Shown: positions 1 to 7,598, counted from the first letter of the stretch. The stretch: DNA of 48,846 nucleotides from Clostridia bacterium (GCA_017436605.1 JAFSCW010000054.1:1-48846); one strand, 5' to 3'. The notes: a model not told the origin generated them from the letters alone. Numbers and translations are program-made.

Positions 1-683
1 AGAACGGCAAGATCGACTTTGACGACAAGAGCGTCACCGAGAACACCCGCGTGAGCTATCCGATCGAGCATATCGAGAAGATCGCGAAGAAGGTCAACGG
101 CATTTCCTCCGGCCCTGCGGCTGAGAACGTGATCTTCCTCTCTGCGGACGCGTTCGGCGTACTGCCTCCCGTTTCCATCCTCACTCCCGAACAGACCCAG
201 TACTACTTCCTCTCCGGCTTCACCGCGAAGCTCGCGGGCACCGAGCGCGGCATCACCGAGCCGACCCCGACCTTCTCCGCCTGCTTCGGCCAGGCCTTCC
301 TCGAGCTGCATCCGACCAAGTACGGCGAGGAGCTCGTTAAGAAGATGGAAAAGAGCGGCGCCAAGGCTTACCTGGTCAACACCGGCTGGAACGGCACCGG
401 CAAGCGTATCTCCATCAAGGATACCCGCGGCATCATCGATGCGATCCTCGACGGCTCCATCCTGAAGGCCGAGACCAAGACCATCCCGTACTTCAACCTC
501 GAGGTTCCGACCGAGCTGCCGGGCGTTGACACTAAGATTCTCGACCCGCGCAACACCTATGCGGACGCCGCTGAGTGGGACGTCAAGGCGAAGGATCTGG
601 CCGCCCGCTTCACCAAGAACTTCGTGAAGTACACCGGCAACGACGCTGGCAAGGCCCTCGTCGCCGCTGGCCCGCAGCTGTAA
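1..683 (+). CDS. pckA: Phosphoenolpyruvate carboxykinase (ATP), C-terminal part
   Basis: Cytosolic enzyme that interconverts oxaloacetate plus ATP with phosphoenolpyruvate, CO2 and ADP; in fermenting anaerobes it often runs towards oxaloacetate. The 5' end lies outside the window. The frame is open from base 3 and reads [20 protein letters not shown], which matches the late part of the ATP-type family. Further recognisable blocks are the stretch around [14 protein letters not shown], the segment [17 protein letters not shown], and [17 protein letters not shown], which helps bind the nucleotide. About 226 residues are present, against roughly 530 for the family. The stop at 681-683 is followed by a terminator, so the gene ends a transcript. 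Codon choice is strongly biased to C- and G-ending codons, as in highly expressed genes of this window. Confidence 0.96.
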   Translation, partial: NGKIDFDDKSVTENTRVSYPIEHIEKIAKKVNGISSGPAAENVIFLSADAFGVLPPVSILTPEQTQYYFLSGFTAKLAGTERGITEPTPTFSACFGQAFLELHPTKYGEELVKKMEKSGAKAYLVNTGWNGTGKRISIKDTRGIIDAILDGSILKAETKTIPYFNLEVPTELPGVDTKILDPRNTYADAAEWDVKAKDLAARFTKNFVKYTGNDAGKALVAAGPQL

Positions 684-717
684 TTCTTATTGCAGTCAGG
701 CAAGTACATAATCAGAT

Positions 718-745
718 CCGGCAGAGCAATCTGCCGGGTCTTTTT
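718..745 (+). terminator. Rho-independent terminator after pckA
   Basis: A 7-bp GC-rich stem (CCGGCAG at 718-724 with CTGCCGG at 731-737) is followed within two bases by a T-run. It closes the pckA transcript. Confidence 0.85.
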
Positions 746-750
746 GATGG

Positions 751-782
751 ATAATCGGTTTTTCAATAACCGATTATCGGTT
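751..782. promoter_or_regulatory. Three-half-site inverted-repeat operator upstream of the hypA-hypB operon
   Basis: The heptamer ATCGGTT occurs at 754-760 and 776-782 and in inverted form (AACCGAT) at 768-774. The last two form a 15-bp palindrome, AACCGATTATCGGTT, ending four bases before the -35 box; the first and second form a 10-bp inverted repeat (751-760 with 768-777). The placement fits a dimeric repressor or activator site. The regulator is not identifiable from the sequence. Confidence 0.6.
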
Positions 783-786
783 TATC

Positions 787-815
787 TTGACTTTGCGGAG
801 AGGCGCGGATATAAT
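787..815 (+). promoter_or_regulatory. Sigma-A type promoter of the hypA-Fe/S-hypB operon
   Basis: -35 box TTGACT (787-792), 17-bp spacer, -10 box TATAAT (810-815). The nearest downstream gene starts at 862. Confidence 0.85.
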
Positions 816-861
816 CATAAATGAATAACAAAACAGATTTAAGGCTGAGGAGGCGGGCGCG

Positions 862-1104
862 ATGCACGAGCTGGGCGTTTTATGCCAGGCGGTGGGGACG
901 GTCAGCCGGATCGCCCGGGAGAATAAGATCGGCAGGGTCAGGCATATGACGCTGGAGGTCGGGTCGGAGTCCGGGTATGTGCCGGCCTTCTTCGAAAAGC
1001 TGTTTCCCGTGGCGGTCGATCGCCATCCGGTGATGCATGGCGCGGAGCTCAGAATCGTCAGCGTGCCGGGGCGCGGCCTGACGATCCGGGACTTCGGATA
1101 CTGA
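862..1104 (+). CDS. hypA: HypA-like nickel metallochaperone lacking the zinc domain
   Basis: HypA delivers Ni(II), together with HypB, to [NiFe]-hydrogenase or other nickel enzymes. This 80-residue protein starts with the invariant Met-His-Glu nickel-binding N-terminus and keeps the family core (MTLEVGSESGYVP and the AELRIVSVPGR strand). Family members are about 113-120 residues and carry two CxxC pairs forming a zinc site after this core. Here the protein ends at RDFGY, where the family has RD-Cys-G, so the zinc domain is absent. No Cys codon occurs in any forward frame between the stop and the next start, so a simple frameshift does not explain it. RBS GAGGAGG precedes the ATG. It is first of three genes with an Fe/S protein and hypB, which supports the assignment. 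Confidence 0.8.
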   Translation: MHELGVLCQAVGTVSRIARENKIGRVRHMTLEVGSESGYVPAFFEKLFPVAVDRHPVMHGAELRIVSVPGRGLTIRDFGY

Positions 1105-1127
1105 TCAGCGATCGAACGGACAGAAAC

Positions 1128-1181
1128 GGCAAAAGAAAGGCAAAAGAAAGGCAAAAGAAAGGCAAAAGAAGGATAAAAGAA
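1128..1181 (+). repeat. 11-bp tandem repeat between hypA and the Fe/S protein gene
   Basis: The unit GGCAAAAGAAA is present three times exactly (1128-1138, 1139-1149, 1150-1160), then as a 10-bp copy (1161-1170) and a degenerate copy GGATAAAAGAA (1171-1181). The tract fills most of the gap between the hypA stop and the next ribosome-binding site. A purine-only tract like this can slip in replication and change intergenic spacing. Confidence 0.9.
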
Positions 1182-1191
1182 GGGCTGGAGC

Positions 1192-2238
1192 ATGGACGGC
1201 GAAGAAAAGAAGAAACAGGCAAGCAACATCGACGAGCAGGGCAATGTGCTGTATCTGGACGAGGAGCGGCTGGCGCGCAAGGAAGTGGGCTATCCGCCGT
1301 ATCGCAACAAGCCCAATGGTCTGGGCGTCGTCAATTTTCTCGTCGAGCATGTGATTTACATGCGCAAATCCATCTGGCCGCTGGCGCTGAAGCTGTATAA
1401 GATGTTCATCCGCTTCTCCGGATGGATGAAGGAGGGCGGCGTCAAGGCGCTGGCCTATAAGAAGCTGATCAAGCTCCATCCGGACAAGGAAGCGCATACG
1501 GGCACGATCGTCATGCCGCTGAATGTCGATCTGACGGACAAGAGCGAGAAGGTCGTCGTTCCGCTGGATCTGATCAAGGAATCGATAAAAAATGCCACGT
1601 TTATTGCAGGCATGGACAGCTGCCTTTGCCGGGAGGCGAACGACTGCAGCGATTATCCCAAGGACGTGGCGTGTCTGTTTTTCGGCGAGCCCGGCAGAAC
1701 GGTCGTCAAGCATGGGCTTGGACGGGAATTTACCTATGAGGAGGCCTGCGCGCGCGTGGATCTGGCGGCTTCCTATGGCCTGATGGGTCAGGCGGTGTGG
1801 ATCGAGGTCGAGCAGCTGCTCTGGGGCATCCGCAACGACCAGATGGATCAGCTGCTGGAGATCTGCTTCTGCTGTCCGTGCTGCTGCATTGCGATGCGCC
1901 TTGCGCGCAACGCGACGGATAAGGAGCGCCATCGTTTCCATCCGGCGGGCTGGACTGCCGTGCCGGACAGGACGAAATGCATCGGCTGCGGCCTGTGCAT
2001 GACGGCGATGAACGGCTGTCCGGTGGAGGCCATCTCCTTTGGCGGGGATGGGAAGATCGTCATCGACCAGGAAAAGTGCGTCGGCTGCGGCATCTGCAAG
2101 GCGCGCTGTCCCAGGGACGTCATCAAGATCAGGCAGACGATGCCGATGCGGGCAGACCTGCACGAATACTTCCAAAAAGATTACAATCTGGATCTGAAGG
2201 TCTGGGCGCATCAGGACGGAGAGGATGGAACGAAATGA
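1192..2238 (+). CDS. Cysteine-rich 4Fe-4S ferredoxin-like protein between hypA and hypB
   Basis: A 348-residue soluble protein with no signal peptide. The C-terminal part (about 258-312) is a two-cluster ferredoxin domain. Its second cluster motif is canonical (Cys296, 299, 302, 306). The first has Cys263, 266 and 269 but six residues before Cys276 instead of the usual three. Upstream is a further cysteine-rich region: C-x-C-x5-C-x8-C (144-161) and the dense motif CFCCPCCC (225-232), suggesting more metal or Fe-S sites. The pattern of CxCR...C...C, then a CxCC-type motif, then 2x[4Fe-4S] occurs in poorly characterised anaerobe ferredoxins; I cannot name the substrate. Its stop overlaps the hypB start (ATGA), so the two are translationally coupled. 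A role in electron supply to, or assembly of, a nickel enzyme is inference. Confidence 0.8.
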   Translation: MDGEEKKKQASNIDEQGNVLYLDEERLARKEVGYPPYRNKPNGLGVVNFLVEHVIYMRKSIWPLALKLYKMFIRFSGWMKEGGVKALAYKKLIKLHPDKEAHTGTIVMPLNVDLTDKSEKVVVPLDLIKESIKNATFIAGMDSCLCREANDCSDYPKDVACLFFGEPGRTVVKHGLGREFTYEEACARVDLAASYGLMGQAVWIEVEQLLWGIRNDQMDQLLEICFCCPCCCIAMRLARNATDKERHRFHPAGWTAVPDRTKCIGCGLCMTAMNGCPVEAISFGGDGKIVIDQEKCVGCGICKARCPRDVIKIRQTMPMRADLHEYFQKDYNLDLKVWAHQDGEDGTK

Positions 2239-2903
2239 GCGAAGTACGGGTGATCGAGGTCCGTCAGAGCGTTTTTGAGGACAACAACCGGGATGCGCAG
2301 CGCCTGCGCGATCAGCTCAGGGCGGAAAAAACCTGTCTGATCAACCTTATGTCCTCGCCCGGCGCGGGAAAGACGACGATGCTCAAAGGCCTCGCCAGGG
2401 CGCTGGAAGGCCGCGTGCGCCTTGCCGTCATGGAAGCGGATATCGATTCGACGATCGACGCCGGCGCGATGATCGAGGCGGGCATACCGGCGATTCAGAT
2501 CCATACCGGCGGCATGTGCCATCTGGATGCGGATATGACGCGGCAGGGGCTTGAGCAGCTGGACAGGACGCAGACTGATCTGGTGATTCTGGAAAACGTC
2601 GGCAATCTGGTCTGCCCGGCGGAGTTTGACACCGGCGCATCGTTCAATGTGACGATCCTTTCCGTGCCGGAGGGAGACGATAAGCCGCTCAAGTATCCGC
2701 TGATGTATGAAACCTGCAGCCTTCTGATCATCAGCAAGATGGATGTGCTGCCGTATTTCGATTTTGACCCGCAGGCTGCCGCCGCGCATGCGCGCCTGCG
2801 CAATCCCGGCATCGAGATTGTGGAGATTTCGGCCAGAACGGGCGAGGGCATGGAGCGGCTTGCCGACTGGTTTGAGGAGAAAACCGCGCAATGGAACAAA
2901 TAA
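2235..2903 (+). CDS. hypB: HypB, GTP-dependent nickel insertion chaperone
   Basis: SIMIBI-class GTPase that receives nickel from HypA and drives its insertion into [NiFe]-hydrogenase or another nickel enzyme. It has 222 residues, the usual size of the G-domain form without an N-terminal His-rich store or the CCGCEQ-type motif of E. coli HypB. Visible are the P-loop SSPGAGKTT (40-48), the switch metal-site motif MCHLDAD with Cys95-His96, ENVGNLVCPAEFD with Cys127, and a G4-like SKMD (147-150). The start was chosen at the ATG overlapping the upstream stop in ATGA; longer open sequence upstream is only the shadow of the Fe/S gene. No hypC, hypD, hypE, hypF or hydrogenase subunit is in the window. 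Confidence 0.93.
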   Translation: MSEVRVIEVRQSVFEDNNRDAQRLRDQLRAEKTCLINLMSSPGAGKTTMLKGLARALEGRVRLAVMEADIDSTIDAGAMIEAGIPAIQIHTGGMCHLDADMTRQGLEQLDRTQTDLVILENVGNLVCPAEFDTGASFNVTILSVPEGDDKPLKYPLMYETCSLLIISKMDVLPYFDFDPQAAAAHARLRNPGIEIVEISARTGEGMERLADWFEEKTAQWNK

Positions 2904-2950
2904 AAATCGCCAAACGCGGATTCTTTCCTGTTATTTTTGGATTCATTGGA

Positions 2951-2980
2951 TTGTCACAGAGCGATCTTTTATGTTATAAT
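2951..2980 (+). promoter_or_regulatory. Promoter of uxuA
   Basis: -35 TTGTCA (2951-2956), 18-bp spacer, -10 TATAAT (2975-2980), 64 bases before the uxuA start. Confidence 0.8.
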
Positions 2981-3044
2981 CAATCTAACTAGTTTTGTCC
3001 TGCTTTGGCGCAGGAAAATGAACAAAACAATTGGAGGAATCATT

Positions 3045-4133
3045 ATGCCGATGCAAATGGGTTTCCGTTGGTATGGCGAGGGCAACGACAAGATCACCCT
3101 CTCCCATATCAAGCAGATTCCCGGCGTGACCAGCATTGTTTGGGCGCTTCATAACAAGATGCCCGGCGAGATCTGGACCGTCGAAGAGATCGCTGAAGTT
3201 CAGAAGCAGCTGGAGCCGTATGGCTTCAATATGGATGTTGTCGAGTCTGTCAACGTGCATGACGATATCAAGATTGGTCTGCCGACCCGTGACATGTACA
3301 TCGAGAACTACAAGCAGTGCATCCGCAACCTGTCCAAGTTCGGCGTCAAGGTCATCTGCTACAACTTCATGCCGATCTTTGACTGGACCCGCTCCAACCT
3401 CTTCCACGAGGTCGGCGACGGCTCTACTGCGCTGTTCTACGAGAAGAACATGATCCAGGACGACTACAACGCCATGGCGAAGTACATCATGGACTTCACC
3501 GAGAAGTACAACATGACCTTCCCGGGCTGGGAGCCGGAGCGCATGGCGAAGCTCGACGAGCTGTTCAAGGCCTACGCCGACGTCGACCATGAGAAGCTCT
3601 GGGCGAACCTGAAGTACTTCCTCGAGGCGATTATGCCGACCTGCGAGGAGTGCGACATCAAGATGGCCATCCACATGGACGATCCGCCGTGGGATATCTT
3701 CGGCCTGCCGCGCCTGCTGATCAACGCGGAGAACATCGACCGCTTCCTCAAGATGGTCGACAATCCCTACAACTGCCTGACTCTGTGCTCCGGTTCCCTG
3801 AACGCGAATCCGGAAAACAACGTCGCCGAGATCGTCCGCAAGCACTGCGACCGCATTGCCTTTGCGCACATCCGCAACGTCAAGCACTTTGAGAACGGAG
3901 ACTTCTCCGAGGCGAGCCATCGCGACTGCGACGGCGAGACCGGCATCCTCGAGATCCTCAAGGCCTATCATGACTGCGGCTACGAGGGCTACATCCGTCC
4001 GGACCATGGCCGTCACCTCTGGGGCGAGGGCCCGGGCAACTGCCGTCCGGGCTATGGCCTGTATGACCGCGCGCTGGGCATCATGTACATGCTGGGCGTT
4101 TGGGACATGCTCGACAAGCTCGAAGGCAAGTAA
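3045..4133 (+). CDS. uxuA: Mannonate dehydratase
   Basis: Cytosolic dehydration of D-mannonate to 2-keto-3-deoxy-D-gluconate in glucuronate degradation. The 362-residue length fits the UxuA family (about 360-395). Recognisable are the N-terminal MGFRWYGEGNDKI, a central ICYNFMPIFDWTR, MAIHMDDPPWDIFGLPR with probable metal and substrate contacts, FAHIRNVKH, and the C-terminal RPDHGRHLWGE. The ATG at 3045 was chosen because GGAGG sits eight bases upstream at 3033-3037; the frame stays open further up but without a matching site. The gene has its own promoter and terminator and stands alone, with no other uronate gene beside it. Its strong codon bias suggests high expression. Confidence 0.95.
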   Translation: MPMQMGFRWYGEGNDKITLSHIKQIPGVTSIVWALHNKMPGEIWTVEEIAEVQKQLEPYGFNMDVVESVNVHDDIKIGLPTRDMYIENYKQCIRNLSKFGVKVICYNFMPIFDWTRSNLFHEVGDGSTALFYEKNMIQDDYNAMAKYIMDFTEKYNMTFPGWEPERMAKLDELFKAYADVDHEKLWANLKYFLEAIMPTCEECDIKMAIHMDDPPWDIFGLPRLLINAENIDRFLKMVDNPYNCLTLCSGSLNANPENNVAEIVRKHCDRIAFAHIRNVKHFENGDFSEASHRDCDGETGILEILKAYHDCGYEGYIRPDHGRHLWGEGPGNCRPGYGLYDRALGIMYMLGVWDMLDKLEGK

Positions 4134-4150
4134 TCGACCGAACACGAAGG

Positions 4151-4182
4151 GCTTTGGCAGACGCCAAAGCTCTTTTTCTTTT
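4151..4182 (+). terminator. Terminator after uxuA
   Basis: Perfect 8-bp stem GCTTTGGC/GCCAAAGC (4151-4158 with 4163-4170) followed by a T-rich tract to about 4182. Confidence 0.9.
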
Positions 4183-4247
4183 TAAAGAGTATGGAAGGCT
4201 TTGCGGTTTTCCGTCTGAATACGCTTGTTTCGATGGGAGGAAACAGC

Positions 4248-4778
4248 ATGAACTTTATGGAAATTGCGCTTGCGCGCCAGTCCTGCCGCAGCTATGATGC
4301 GGCGCGGGAGGTTGAGCAGGAGAAGATCGAGGCGATGCTGGAGGCGGCGCGTCTGGCGCCGTCCGCCTGCAATGGGCAGCCCTATCGCCTGACCGTTTGC
4401 CGCGGGGAGACGGCAAAGGCTGTCGCCGCGCTGACGATGGGCAGGGGAATGAATAAATTTGCCGATCAGGCGCCGGTCATGATCGTCGTTTCCGAGGAGG
4501 ATTACTGCAAATCCGCCGGGCTTGGCGCAAAGGTCAAGAATAACGATTACCGCTCGATGGATATTGGGCTGGCTGTCGCGTATCTGACGGCGGAAGCGGC
4601 GGCTCAGGGACTGGGCACCTGCATTCTCGGCTGGTTCGATGACGATCAGGTCCGCGCGCTGTGCGGCCTTTCGCATCCCGTTCGTCTGATTATCACCGCA
4701 GGCTATCCGGCTCCGGGCGATCCGCTGCGCAAAAAGACGCGCAAGCCGATGGACGAGCTCGTCAGGTATATAGATTGA
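4248..4778 (+). CDS. Nitroreductase-family FMN oxidoreductase
   Basis: A 176-residue nitroreductase-fold protein, expected to bind FMN and use NAD(P)H; the natural substrate is unknown. The N-terminal FMEIALARQSCRSYD corresponds to the FMN-phosphate binding Arg-x-Ser-x-Arg region of the family (here RQSCRSYD). RLAPSACNGQPYRLTV is the usual 'PSxxNxQPW' segment, and the C-terminal half contains the conserved AEAAAQGLGTCILGWF motif. The short form without an added ferredoxin domain fits small nitroreductases. The start at 4248 was chosen for GGGAGG at 4235-4240. It lies between two terminators and is probably monocistronic; no clear promoter was found. Confidence 0.9.
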   Translation: MNFMEIALARQSCRSYDAAREVEQEKIEAMLEAARLAPSACNGQPYRLTVCRGETAKAVAALTMGRGMNKFADQAPVMIVVSEEDYCKSAGLGAKVKNNDYRSMDIGLAVAYLTAEAAAQGLGTCILGWFDDDQVRALCGLSHPVRLIITAGYPAPGDPLRKKTRKPMDELVRYID

Positions 4779-4796
4779 CCGGACGATATGAAAAAC

Positions 4797-4835
4797 AGCA
4801 TCCTGTCCGGCAGTTTCGGGCTGGATGCTTTTCTG
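4797..4835 (+). terminator. Probable terminator after the nitroreductase gene
   Basis: AGCATCC (4797-4803) pairs with GGATGCT (4823-4829), with a partly paired inner segment, followed by TTTTCTG. The stem is imperfect. Confidence 0.55.
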
Positions 4836-4926
4836 TATGATCCAGCAGGAATATGGTATACGCTGGCGAATATGTATTTGAATATGCGAAAGTATGCGCA
4901 TTTGATGCGGGAGGAGGGAAACGCGC

Positions 4927-5793
4927 ATGATCAGACGGATAGCCGCGCTTTGTGCGGCGTTCGTGCTTATCTTTGCTGCCGCTGCGCAGGCGGAAGACAT
5001 GGCGCATTATCTCCTTGTGGGCGTGGACGGCTGGGGGGTCAGCGTCGAGGGCGGCGCCCGCAGCGATGCGATCATCCTCGCATCCCTGGATTACGAGAGC
5101 GACCGTATTGTGCTCACGTCCTTTGCGCGCGATATGCTTGTCGAGCCTGTGCACAGGAAGGGCATGACAAAGATCAACATGCTCGTGCGCGCGCAGGTCG
5201 GCGAGCAGGCGCTCAGGGATTATATCGAGCAGACGTTCGGCGTGCCCATCAGCGGCTATTTTGTCATCAATTTTTCCGGCGCGGTCGATCTGATCGACGC
5301 CATCGGCGGCGTCGATATTGAACTGACCGAGGAAGAGGCGGGGTATCTTCGCCATTATGCCGGCGATTATGATGGGTATGTTCTGCACAGCGGTCTGTGC
5401 AGGCTCAATGGCGCGCAGGCGCTGGCCTATATGCGCTGCCGCCATCTGGACAGCGATTTCGTCCGACAGCAGCGTCAGCGCAATGTGCTGGAGGCGGTCC
5501 TTGAAGAGCTCGACGGCGTAACGCCGCTTCGCGCGATCCGCCTGTTCGGCGCGATATGGGGGATGTATCGCTGCGATATGACCATCCGGGAACAGCTTGT
5601 TCTGGCGAAGAACCTGACCTCGCTGGATGACGCGGAGGCGGAAATGCATGCGATCCCGGTCGAGGGAACCTTCCGCTATGGCGAAAGCGAGGGCGGCATC
5701 CACGGCATCGAATTCGATCTTGAGGAAAACAGGCGGCTGCTTGGGGAATGGCTCGGCGTCGAGATCCCGGATGACAGCGCGGCGCAGGAATAG
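4927..5793 (+). CDS. LytR-CpsA-Psr (LCP) family protein
   Basis: LCP enzymes transfer undecaprenyl-linked glycopolymers (teichoic acid or capsule) onto peptidoglycan at the outer face of the membrane. The 288-residue protein has an N-terminal signal or anchor (residues 1-22, ending AAAAQA). LCP landmarks follow in order: LLVGVD, RSDAIILASLD, TSFARDMLV, TKINML, the block INFSGAVDLIDAIGGVDI, and the C-terminal stretch with AQALAYMRCRH and RQQRQRNVLEAVL. The conserved Arg and Asp residues that hold the lipid pyrophosphate and Mg2+ appear present. RBS GGAGGG lies upstream. No glycopolymer synthesis genes lie nearby, so the attached polymer is unknown. Confidence 0.93.
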   Translation: MIRRIAALCAAFVLIFAAAAQAEDMAHYLLVGVDGWGVSVEGGARSDAIILASLDYESDRIVLTSFARDMLVEPVHRKGMTKINMLVRAQVGEQALRDYIEQTFGVPISGYFVINFSGAVDLIDAIGGVDIELTEEEAGYLRHYAGDYDGYVLHSGLCRLNGAQALAYMRCRHLDSDFVRQQRQRNVLEAVLEELDGVTPLRAIRLFGAIWGMYRCDMTIREQLVLAKNLTSLDDAEAEMHAIPVEGTFRYGESEGGIHGIEFDLEENRRLLGEWLGVEIPDDSAAQE

Positions 5794-5801
5794 AAATACA
5801 G

Positions 5802-5844
5802 GGCCCGGGTCTGCCGCTTTTGCGGCAGGCTCCGGGCTCTTTTC
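5802..5844 (+). terminator. Terminator after the LCP gene
   Basis: A long stem: GCCCGGG with CCGGGC on the outside and CTGCCGC/GCGGCAG inside around a TTTT loop, then TCTTTTC. Confidence 0.85.
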
Positions 5845-5875
5845 GCGGAAAACGACTGGATACGGAGGAAGGCAT

Positions 5876-6178
5876 ATGCAGAAAACGCAGATCAGGGATT
5901 TCACAAAGGGGGCCATCACCGGGCCGCTGCTTGTGTTTGCATGGCCGCTGTTTCCGTTCCTGCTGCAGATGTTCTCGGTGTTTACGGAGGATCCGCAGGT
6001 GCTTGAGATCGGCGCGAGCTATGTGCCGATTGCCGTGCTGCGTTCTTCGGCGCGGCGATGCGGGCAATGATGAACGCGCTGGCGGGCTTTACGCCGTTTT
6101 ATCGTCGGATTTGCTTTCTATGCCAGCGGAAAATGGAAGACAGGTGTGAAAAAACTTGATATTTCGCGTGGAATGTGA
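5876..6178 (+). pseudogene. MATE-family transporter remnant
   Basis: A decayed multidrug/MATE efflux gene. An intact RBS (GGAGG, 5864-5868) and start give a typical MATE N-terminus (MQKTQIRDFTKGAITGPLL and FAWPLF). The sequence then jumps to a segment typical of the C-terminal half (MFSVFTEDPQVLEIGASYV). The frame shifts near 6045, where another frame reads AFFGAAMRAMMNAL. A third frame shift is needed to read FYASGKWKTGVKK, a MATE-like C-terminus ending in TGA at 6176-6178. Only about 100 codons remain of a usual 450. I infer at least two internal deletions and frameshifts. The first 64 codons remain open but should not make a functional transporter. Confidence 0.82.
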
Positions 6179-6188
6179 ATAAAGCATA

Positions 6189-6217
6189 TTGCGGATTTGA
6201 AAAAGATGCGATACAAT
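6189..6217 (+). promoter_or_regulatory. Promoter of the dicarboxylate/amino-acid symporter gene
   Basis: -35 TTGCGG (6189-6194), 17-bp spacer, -10 TACAAT (6212-6217). Confidence 0.65.
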
Positions 6218-6266
6218 GTTGAAGATTTAGGCAATTACACAATCGAATCAATCAGGAGGAAGTACG

Positions 6267-7598
6267 ATGAAGAACAAAAGCAACACTCTTGCCGTCAAGA
6301 TGCTGATCTCCATGGTTGCCGGTATTGTCGTGGGTCTCATTTTTATGGGCATCCGCGAGAGCATCGGCGCGACGTCCGCTGCCTGGCAGACGATCAACAA
6401 CCTGCTCTTCCAGGACATCACCGCCCCCGGCGCTGAGAAGGCGATCGGCCTGTTCTATATCGGCGGCCAGCTCTTCGTGAAGAGCCTGCAGCTGGTGATC
6501 GTTCCGATGGTCTTCACCTCGATCGTCATGGCGATCGGCACCATCCGCGATGCGGCGACCCTGGGCCGTGTTTCCATGAAGACCTTTGGCTGGTTCCTGA
6601 TGACGACGACTGTTGCGCTGGTGCTGGCCGGCGCTGTGGCGCTGGGCTGCTACAACATGGGCATGTTCAACACCACGATTGAGGGCCTGAGTGCTGCGAC
6701 CGGTTCCGCCGGTTCCAACCCGCTGAACGTCATCCTCAACATCATCCCGAACAACATGGCCGCTTCCTTCAGCGTGAACAATGCGGTTCTGTCCCTGATC
6801 TTCCTGGCGATCGTGATCGGCCTGAGCCTCAATAAGCTCGGCTACGACGAGAACTGCACGATCAATCGCCTGTGCAAGGAGCTCAGGGACGTCGTTGTTA
6901 CCTTCCTGAATTTCGTCGTCGATAAGTTCGCGCCGATCGCGGTCTTCATGCTGCTCAGCCGGACCTTCGCAACCTACGGCATCAATTACCTCAAGCCGGC
7001 TGCGGCCTATGTCATCCTGACCGTGCTGCTCCTGCTGGCCTATCTGTTCATCGGCTATCCGCTGTATGTCGCCGTGACGACCGGCCTGAACCCGATCACC
7101 TTCATCAAGAAGATCTTCAAGGTCATCGTTTTCGGTTTCTCCACCAGTTCCAGCGCTGCGACCCTGCCGCTGAATACCGAGACCAACGTGAAGGACCTCG
7201 GCGTCGATTCTCAGATTGCTTCCTTCGTTCTGCCGCTGGGCATGACGGTCAACATGGACGGCACCGCGATCATGCAGGTCGTGGCGACCCTGTTCCTGGC
7301 CGGCGTGGGCGGCTATGAGGTCGGCATCGTCAACCTGGTCGTCATCATGGTTCTCGCGCTGATCGCCAGCGTCGGCACCCCGGCTGCTCCGGGCGCGGGC
7401 GCGGTGATCCTCTTTACGATCCTCTCCGGCGTCGGCTTCACCGGCGACGCGACGATGATGGGCTATGCGCTGATTCTGGCGATCAACCGCCCGATCGAGA
7501 TGCTGGTTACCTCCCTGAACTGCGTGGGCGACTCTGTCGCTGCGATCGCGGTCGCCAAGAGCGAAGGCAAGCTCGACGAGAAGATCTTCAATGCCTGA
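6267..7598 (+). CDS. Dicarboxylate/amino acid:cation symporter (DAACS family)
   Basis: A 443-residue polytopic membrane protein of the glutamate/aspartate/C4-dicarboxylate symporter fold, importing an acidic substrate with Na+ or H+. Family signatures are LVIVPMVFTSIVMAIG near the third membrane helix, the serine-rich hairpin GFSTSSSAATLPLN (about residues 290-303) and the cation/substrate motif NMDGTAIMQ (about 328-336). The second re-entrant loop (ASVGTPAAPGAG) follows. The charged residues in the last helices that set aspartate versus dicarboxylate preference do not let me decide the substrate by eye. The RBS is CAGGAGGA, and the gene is monocistronic between its own promoter and terminator. 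Confidence 0.94.
   Translation: MKNKSNTLAVKMLISMVAGIVVGLIFMGIRESIGATSAAWQTINNLLFQDITAPGAEKAIGLFYIGGQLFVKSLQLVIVPMVFTSIVMAIGTIRDAATLGRVSMKTFGWFLMTTTVALVLAGAVALGCYNMGMFNTTIEGLSAATGSAGSNPLNVILNIIPNNMAASFSVNNAVLSLIFLAIVIGLSLNKLGYDENCTINRLCKELRDVVVTFLNFVVDKFAPIAVFMLLSRTFATYGINYLKPAAAYVILTVLLLLAYLFIGYPLYVAVTTGLNPITFIKKIFKVIVFGFSTSSSAATLPLNTETNVKDLGVDSQIASFVLPLGMTVNMDGTAIMQVVATLFLAGVGGYEVGIVNLVVIMVLALIASVGTPAAPGAGAVILFTILSGVGFTGDATMMGYALILAINRPIEMLVTSLNCVGDSVAAIAVAKSEGKLDEKIFNA

Noticed and set aside
1105..1191. Frameshifted C-terminal zinc domain of HypA
   Set aside because: No TGC or TGT codon occurs in any forward frame of this stretch, so the zinc domain cannot be hidden here.
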